This document shows, piece after piece, positions 58,133-64,000 of a stretch of 64,000 bases of DNA (position 1 is the stretch's first letter; each line of letters opens with the position of its first letter). The position numbers and the translations under genes were made by a program. Source of the stretch: Geosiphon pyriformis. Taxonomy: Eukaryota > Glomeromycota > Glomeromycetes > Archaeosporales > Geosiphonaceae. Location: NCBI GenBank assembly GCA_016748015.1, contig JAAOMT010000135.1, forward strand, positions 983,296-1,047,295. The letters are read 5' to 3'. The notes under the pieces are model-generated. The model did not search any database. It saw nothing but the letters and a program-made list of their open reading frames with translations, and was not told where the DNA came from.

Positions 58133-61100
58133 GTGATATGGTTTGGAAATTTGCTACATGTAATGTTCAAAATATTAATGTTTTAGCTAAACAAAAAAAT
58201 ATTGTTTATTAACATATGGAATCAGAAAATATAATTTCAATTATTATAGAAATGAAATTGAAGTCTAATATTAAGCTATAAATCATAAATAAGTTTGATA
58301 AAATTAGAATTTTTACTTCTGGTTTGGATAAAAATTTTTTTAATGCAGAGATGACTATTATTATAAACAATTTTTTGGTTTAATATGTTTTTAAAGTAAA
58401 AAAAGTTTCTGATTAAGTTATTTTAGTGTAACTTCTTTTCAAAGACAAATTTTCAGTCATAATTTTGGACTTGTATGCTGGTATATTTGCTAAAGCTAAG
58501 TTTAATCAAGTTCTAACAATCAACTCTTTTATTGTTAACATGGTTAACCTCAGCAATTTCATAATTGTGAGTGAGAATTTTAATAAAAACAGATCCAGAA
58601 AAAGTGCTAGTTTCAAGTTCTGTTCAGGTTTGAATTTGGTTAATTTATTTGGTAGATATTCACTAGTTAAAACATCTACTTAAAGCAACTTAAAAAGTGT
58701 TAAAAAGATCATTAATTATATTTTTATAAGTAAAAGTTTGTTTTCTACAGTTGCTAATTATGAAGTTAATTCTGTTTTTGATTTTTTTAATACAAACCAC
58801 AAAACAGTTTCTGTAGTAATTAGATTGAATAGCCTATTAATTATTCATTTAAATATCTTTTATAAACAAACTAATAGGAACTGCTAAAAGTTTTAAAATA
58901 AAAAATACAGATAGTATTAAATAGACACAGTTTAGGAAATGCTTTTTTATTAAATATATTGCTATAACAGATAAGTTTTTAAAACCAAAAGTTTGTGGGA
59001 TTTAAATAGTATATAAAAACTGCTAAGTATAATGATAATTGAATCTGCTAATAAGATATTTTTTAAACTTTGGTTCAATAAGTTTCAGTATACAAAAAAT
59101 AAACATTTTTCTAAGTTTTTTGGATTGGAACTGTTAGTTGTTAAAATTGTTAGAATGCTGAACTTGAGTAACATGCTTGAATTCAAATATTTTGCCAAAA
59201 AATGGTCAATTTTAAATAGTTTAAAGACTTTTAAGATTATGAAAATAGTTTAAAATAACATAGAATTAATAGATATTTTTAAACATTTGTTAAGCATTTA
59301 TAAAAAGTACAAAAAATTCAAATTGTACAAGTTAAAATTGGCTAAAAAAGCATCTATCAGAAAGACTATTGAAAAGCACATAAAAAATTTTTGTTTTAAT
59401 AAAAAAATATAATTAGAAGTGTTTTAAACTAGCTTTTCTACAAGATAATTCTGGATTATTTGGTAGTAGATAATGAGTTGGTTTTAAAACTAGATAAAAT
59501 AAAGATCAGTGTTGACAAAATTATAAAAAGTTAGACTAAAAAGCAGATTATGTCTTTAATAATGTCTGATCTTTGGGCTTATTAATATGTATTATTAGAT
59601 TATATAAATAATAATATCTTTTCTAAGATGATAAAAAAAATCAGTAAGGAGAAATTGCTTTTGGTAATTAGTAATCTGCTTAATAATAAAGCTACTGGTT
59701 TGTTTAATATTCTTAATGAACTTTGAAAACATAGTAATAACAGTGTAATATGACTTTTTTTGTAATTGCTAAATATGTGTTTGTCTTTTGGTAATATTTT
59801 TGTTTTATAAAAAAAAGTCTGAATTTTGATGATCTCCAAACCATATAATTGGAATGAAATTTTAATGAACATTTACTCTATTGTTTTAATTAAAACAGCT
59901 AGAAAGATTCTCTCTAAAGTTTTTTCTAATTAAATTTTAATTGTATATAATAAGTTTAATGTTCTTTGGAGGAATAATTTTTCAGTGTCAAAAGATATTT
60001 CTACTTAGTTTCTAGTATTTGCAATTGGATTTGTAATTAAAAATATTTCGAAAAAAAACAAAAAACTTTGGTTGGTCTTATAAGATATGCATAAAATCTA
60101 CAACTTAATTAGATAGTATTATCTAGAAATTAATTTATAACAAATCAAAATATGCAAGCAGTTTGTGAAATTTTTTGGAAGCATACATAAAGATAGGATT
60201 AATAGAGTAATGTCTAATTTTAAACTGTTAGATAATTACAAGATACATAATAAATTGGATTAAAATAAAGTTTTTTTGTCCCTTCTTTGAAAAATTTTTT
60301 ATGATTCATTTTTGTATAAAGTTAAAAGACATAAACATTTGTGTAGATATCAAATTGATACCAGATTTGTAACCAAAATAGACAGAGTTGAAAATAGTAG
60401 TAAAATGTTCTTTTTTTTGCAGCTAATGTTTTTATTGATAACATAATTTGGATTAAAAACAGTTAGGTTTCTATATAATATGCTTTAAATATAGCAAATA
60501 AATTTTTTATGATTAATAATATTTCAATTAACAATAAAAAAATGGTGGTTATTTTTATCAACCAATATATTAAAGTTGCTTCTTTAAAAATTAGTGGCTT
60601 GTTGATTTAATTGCCAAAAAAAGTAAAACATACAGATATCTGAAAATTTTTTTGTCAATTAAAAAATTGTCTAAGCCAAGTTTGGCTAAGTTTACTCTAA
60701 TATCCAGTTTTTTGTCAATGTGATGCTTAGAAAAATTATTGCAGATAAACAGTTCTCTTGTCTGGTATTAGTTGTTTTACAATTTATAATTTTTTATAGA
60801 TTTCAATTTAATTTTATCTTATTAAATATGTGTCATAAGTAAAATATTATAGTTAAAAAGTCTCAAATTTAAGACTAAATTGTTATGTAATTTTCTTAGT
60901 AAAACACTGTATTATTTGTTTTTGTATGATTTGAAATCTTTTGAACAGATATAAGCTAAGACCAAAGTGGTATTAATAGTGTTTTTTGTCAATTTTTCAG
61001 ATATTCTTAGATATTTGTTTGATTATAACTTTTTGGATTTGCAGGTTTTAAGTTAGACTTTTTTAAATCTATTGTAATATTCTATTAGATTGTATATTAG

Positions 61101-62752
61101 TTTTGTTAACAATTTTTTAACAGAGATAGTAAAAATTTTTTTAGTCAATAATTTTTTTCTAAATAAAGAGCTGTTTAGTATATTTTATAGTCTTAGAAAG
61201 TTTTTGATGTTTAATATTTTAAGAAAGTTTTTGTATTATAATTTAGTTTATTTTCTAAAAAAGTTTAGTGTAGTATTTAGTAATAGGCTCTTAAATAAGC
61301 TTAGTAATATAATAAATTAAAAAATGTTTTACTATTAAAAAAGATTAGATCTTAGAAGCCCAGTACTGTTTTGGTTTAAATTGGCTTTAAAATTTTTACA
61401 TAATAATAATTCTCTAGTAATTAATTCCAACTGCATAAATAGATCATTTAGGCTAAAAATTTTAGAATTTGATGAGTTTTTTAATGTTTATAAACATTTA
61501 TATAAGATTTAGTCAAATGTTATTAAAATTTATATTAATAAATTTTTAAAAAACTTGAGTACTATAAAGATAGTTTTTTGTTATCTACAATGGCCAAATT
61601 GCAAACTGTTGCTTTGTCTTTAGAATATGTTTTTTTTTTGTGTAGTAACTCTATATTTGAATAGTTAAGTTATTATTAATATATATGTATTTAAGACTAA
61701 GCTTAATACACCAGATTTTTGCAATTAATATTAGATAAAAAGAAAACATATTGTTAATTTAATTAAAAATAAGAATCTTAAAGTCAAATAAGTTAAGATT
61801 AAGAGACATTTGAGTATATTAAACAATATTAAAACAGATTAATTAACAAATAAGACTGCAAATTTCTCCTTGTTTTTGCCAAATAGAGTTTATAAACATT
61901 TTATTGTAGTTGAAAACATGAGTGTTTTTGGTAATACTTGCTATTTTGTCTGAGATGTATATAAATTTATGTATTGTGCTCAGTGAGAAAATAGTTTTGG
62001 CTATAGTGTAGTTCCAAGAAAGTTAATTCAAAAAATGAATTAGCAGTCTATCATAAAAGTTTGGCATTTTGATTTGCATATGCTTATTGAATTCATGAAT
62101 ATAAGATCTGCCAATCTGCATATATATTTAATAAAACCTGTATATGGGCATTTGTTTGTAACTATTAGGAAAAGACTATATAATAAAGAGTACCTTAGAG
62201 TATTGTGTTTATTGTATAAAAAGATGAAATTTTCAGATTATGTCTTTATTTGTCCTAAAGATGCTGTTATTTGTGATGAAATTCTGACTAAGTTTGTTAA
62301 CATCTGGATTTTTTTGATGAATATATGTAATCTTTTTTTTTCTGTTGTGTTCAAAACTTTTTCTAGATATTTGGGTGATGTAAATTTATATGTTATGATT
62401 TGTAAAAAATTTACATTAAAAGATTGGTATTTGAAAGCTGTGACAGCTTTCAAAAACAAAAAAAAGGTACTGGCTACTATGATTTTATTCATAAGACAGT
62501 TGGTAAAATTTTATTGTTTGAGAATTTGGCTCATCAGATTCAAGTTTAGAGCTGATATAGAGAGAGTAAATTTGGTGAGTGATAAAAGCATGGTGTTTGG
62601 CCTGGCTGTTGGTTTGGTGGCTGGTTTGTTAGATGGTGTGGTTTATCTTTTGGGATTGATTGAGTCTTTTGCTGTTTAGTTTTGGTAGATGCAAGCCATG
62701 TTTGTTTTTTTTTGGTTTGAGTAGTGATGTGAGAGTTCATATAGATACATAA
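58129..62752 (+). pseudogene. LINE E ORF2, heavily decayed
   Basis: Start ATG 58129-58131 (MSDMVWKFATCNVQ). Endonuclease remnants: SENFNKNRSRK at 58570-58600 and a NYIFIS-type strand near 58715. RT remnants: SMLNELWKH-like stretch near 59715, KPYNW near 59840, LVL*DMHK near 60075, box FIDNIIWI near 60430-60455. Finger remnant CLLYKKMKFSDYVFIC near 62205-62250. The final 600 nt (62074-62679) are open for 201 codons and less decayed than the rest. Stops are mostly TAA and TAG at former Gln or Trp positions. Ends at TAA 62750-62752. Confidence 0.75.
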
Positions 62753-62836
62753 TGTTGTTTTGTCTGGTCTGAGTGGTTAGTTACATGTAAAAAGTGTATA
62801 AGTCATATTTAGTTTGAGCCATTTAGATTGGTTCTA

Positions 62837-63441
62837 CAGAGGGTGTCCAAAAGTTTCCGAACAAGTTTTATTTAACAATAATATTTATTTTTTTATAAAA
62901 TAAAACAAAATAAACAACATATTTATAATTTTATAGTAATTTTCTAAATTTTTCCTTAAGTGTTACTAAACGTTTAAGTCGGCGATATTTTTGGTGAGTA
63001 AATAAACGTGGACGCCCTGAACGAGGTCTTGAATCAATTGAACCAGTTTCTTTAAATCGTTTTATTGTATTCGAAACTGTTGTCAAGCTGCAATTGACTA
63101 TGTTGGCAATATCACGATATTTCTTGCCATGCTGTTGTAATAAGCATATAGTATTACGTTGAGCAATCGTTAATTCTTTTTTTGCTCCCATTTCTTTTTA
63201 ATAAAAACGACGAAAAAATCTTATATGCGCGTTACATTTAATTTTTATAAAAAAACGAGTATGAATAAAATCGATTATACGCGTCGCGAAAAAACATTAT
63301 ACACGCGTGTTTAAAAAAATAAAAAACGCGTAATTAAATAATTAACTAACTTAATTTAGTAATAAACTCGTGCTTTTCTAATTATTCAAGCATGTGGAAT
63401 GTTACTCCAAAGTTTGTTCGGAAACTTTTGGATACCCTCTG
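62837..63441 (-). mobile_element. 605-bp Tc1/mariner-type element with perfect edges, internally deleted
   Basis: Terminal inverted repeats of 28 bp with one mismatch: CAGAGGGTGTCCAAAAGTTT at 62837 and its complement ending at 63441, both continuing CCGAACAA. TA is present on both sides (62835-62836 and 63442-63443). The flanks joined without the element restore continuous LINE 3' sequence. The interior keeps CpG-containing sites (acgcg appears several times at 63220-63330) and is far less decayed than the surrounding LINE, so insertion was recent relative to LINE decay. Confidence 0.92.
62931..63191 (-). CDS. Truncated Tc1-like transposase: DNA-binding domain only
   Basis: An intact 86-codon frame from ATG 63191 to the stop at 62931. 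It has the paired helix-turn-helix layout of Tc1 transposases: LTIAQRNTICLLQQHGKKYR then DIANIVNCSLTTVSNTIKRF, followed by the basic GRPR-like linker in SRPRSGRPRLFTHQKYRRLK. The peptide stops about 95 bp before the left inverted repeat. The DDE catalytic domain is absent. A product of this sort could bind the element ends but not cut. Whether it is expressed is unknown. Confidence 0.75.
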   Translation of the reverse strand: MGAKKELTIAQRNTICLLQQHGKKYRDIANIVNCSLTTVSNTIKRFKETGSIDSRPRSGRPRLFTHQKYRRLKRLVTLKEKFRKLL

Positions 63442-63588
63442 TATGTACTAGATAGTAGTTGAGCTGTACTCATTAAATAAAATTATTAAAAAAAAAATTT
63501 ATTAAATAAAAAATCAATCAATTTAATTTTAATTTTATAAAAATATATAAGTAATATAAATTTCAGTTTAAATACTTTTTAATTTAAT

Positions 63589-63590
<2 letters not shown>

Positions 63591-63653
<63 letters not shown>
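63591..63653. repeat. (AAT)n microsatellite
   Basis: About 20 AAT units with one AAA interruption near 63618. The position about 110 bp beyond the LINE E end fits a (TAA)n LINE tail, its own or from an older insertion. Confidence 0.9.
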
Positions 63654-63654
<1 letters not shown>

Positions 63655-63742
63655 TATTAATTTATTATTATTATTTTTATTTTTATAAAATACTTAAAAA
63701 CTATTAATATTATTAAAAAATTTTTAAAATTAAATAATAAAA

Positions 63743-63776
63743 TATATTATATTATATTATATTATATTATATTATA
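63743..63776. repeat. (ATATT)n pentanucleotide repeat
   Basis: Six to seven tandem copies of a 5-bp ATATT unit, distinct from the nearby AAT array. Confidence 0.9.
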
Positions 63777-64000
63777 CCAAAAAATAAAAAAAATAAAAAA
63801 TATTTTATATATATATATTTTTTTTATGTATTAAAAACAAAAATTAATTCTTAAAAATTTAACATAATCTTTATATTTAATTGGTAAAAAAATATTATTA
63901 AAAAAAAACAACTTACCTTTCCGCAATTTTTACTTAAAAAATTCACTAAACAGAAATATCAGTTATAATACTTGTAAGATCAAATTTATCCAATTCTCAG

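Larger units (their letters stand above)
55250..63480 (+). mobile_element. LINE copy E, strongly AT-decayed, with nested Tc1-like element
   Basis: A leader related to the other copies is at about 55255-55330 (TCTATCTCTTCTACATCTTA, then AAATTCCCCAAAGAG). ORF1 remnants run from about 56340, the ORF1/ORF2 ATGA overlap is at 58129-58132, and ORF2 remnants reach 62752. The 3' block is at 62766-62790, and the terminal part gagctgtactcattaaataa (63456-63479) lies beyond an inserted 605-bp Tc1-like element. Between leader and ORF1 there is about 1 kb of extra sequence not seen in the other copies. The length without the nested element is about 7.6 kb. In the ORFs, GC-to-AT transitions dominate. Confidence 0.82.
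63481..64000. other. AT-rich flank with microsatellites
   Basis: Almost pure A/T, no gene seen. Contains the two microsatellites listed separately. The last 80 bases (63914-64000) become more mixed, which suggests the next host gene or element begins beyond the window. Confidence 0.5.

Noticed and set aside
1-64000. tRNA, rRNA, CRISPR arrays or prophage-like features
   Set aside because: None seen by eye. Regular repeats are microsatellites or LINE parts, and no tRNA-like arm set with a T-loop motif was found; a covariance-model scan could not be run.

Overview
The window looks like nuclear DNA of an AT-rich filamentous fungus, most likely an arbuscular mycorrhizal fungus of the Rhizophagus type (Glomeromycotina). 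Support: short GT-AG introns of about 65-100 nt in every host gene, fungal-type orthologues (Cdc3-class septin, Tam41, Flx1-like carrier, Mad2), blocks of very AT-rich non-coding DNA, and a heavy load of one family of LINE retrotransposons. The organism call is an inference; no species marker was seen.

Host genes lie in three islands. Island 1 (1-3073): a 5' exon of an unidentified minus-strand gene, divergent from a septin gene (CDC3/AspB class), plus an orphan ORF. Island 2 (14897-21029): a 10-exon gene resembling the Pol I core-factor subunit Rrn11/TAF1A, then a minus-strand 14-TM-type MFS transporter with an unusual ~430-residue disordered N-terminal extension. Island 3 (47880-54635): mitochondrial succinyl-CoA ligase alpha, spindle-checkpoint MAD2, mitochondrial CDP-DAG synthase TAM41, and a folate/FAD-type mitochondrial carrier. 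Three of these four act in mitochondria; TAM41 and the carrier share a 141-bp divergent promoter.

About 36 kb is occupied by six copies of one LINE family: A1 (+, about 5555-7962, short, ORF1 only), A (+, 7963-14670), B (-, 23598-30385), C (-, 30740-37550), D (-, 39718-46525) and E (+, about 55250-63480). Complete copies have ORF1 (RNA-binding, RRM-like domains and a CCHC knuckle) and ORF2 (APE endonuclease, reverse transcriptase, RNase H, terminal Cys/His finger). ORF1 and ORF2 overlap by ATGA in all five copies. The tails are A-rich or (TAA)n, preceded by a conserved 3' block. All copies carry stops or frameshifts. E is strongly decayed toward AT with a transition bias resembling repeat-induced mutation or cytosine deamination.

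Two Tc1/mariner-type DNA transposons are also present: a decayed near-full-length copy (21474-22640), and a sharp 605-bp internally deleted copy (62837-63441) inserted at a TA inside the 3' region of LINE E, which keeps only the DNA-binding part of its transposase. Gene models were spliced by hand; exon phases add up in every complete model, but no transcript evidence was available.
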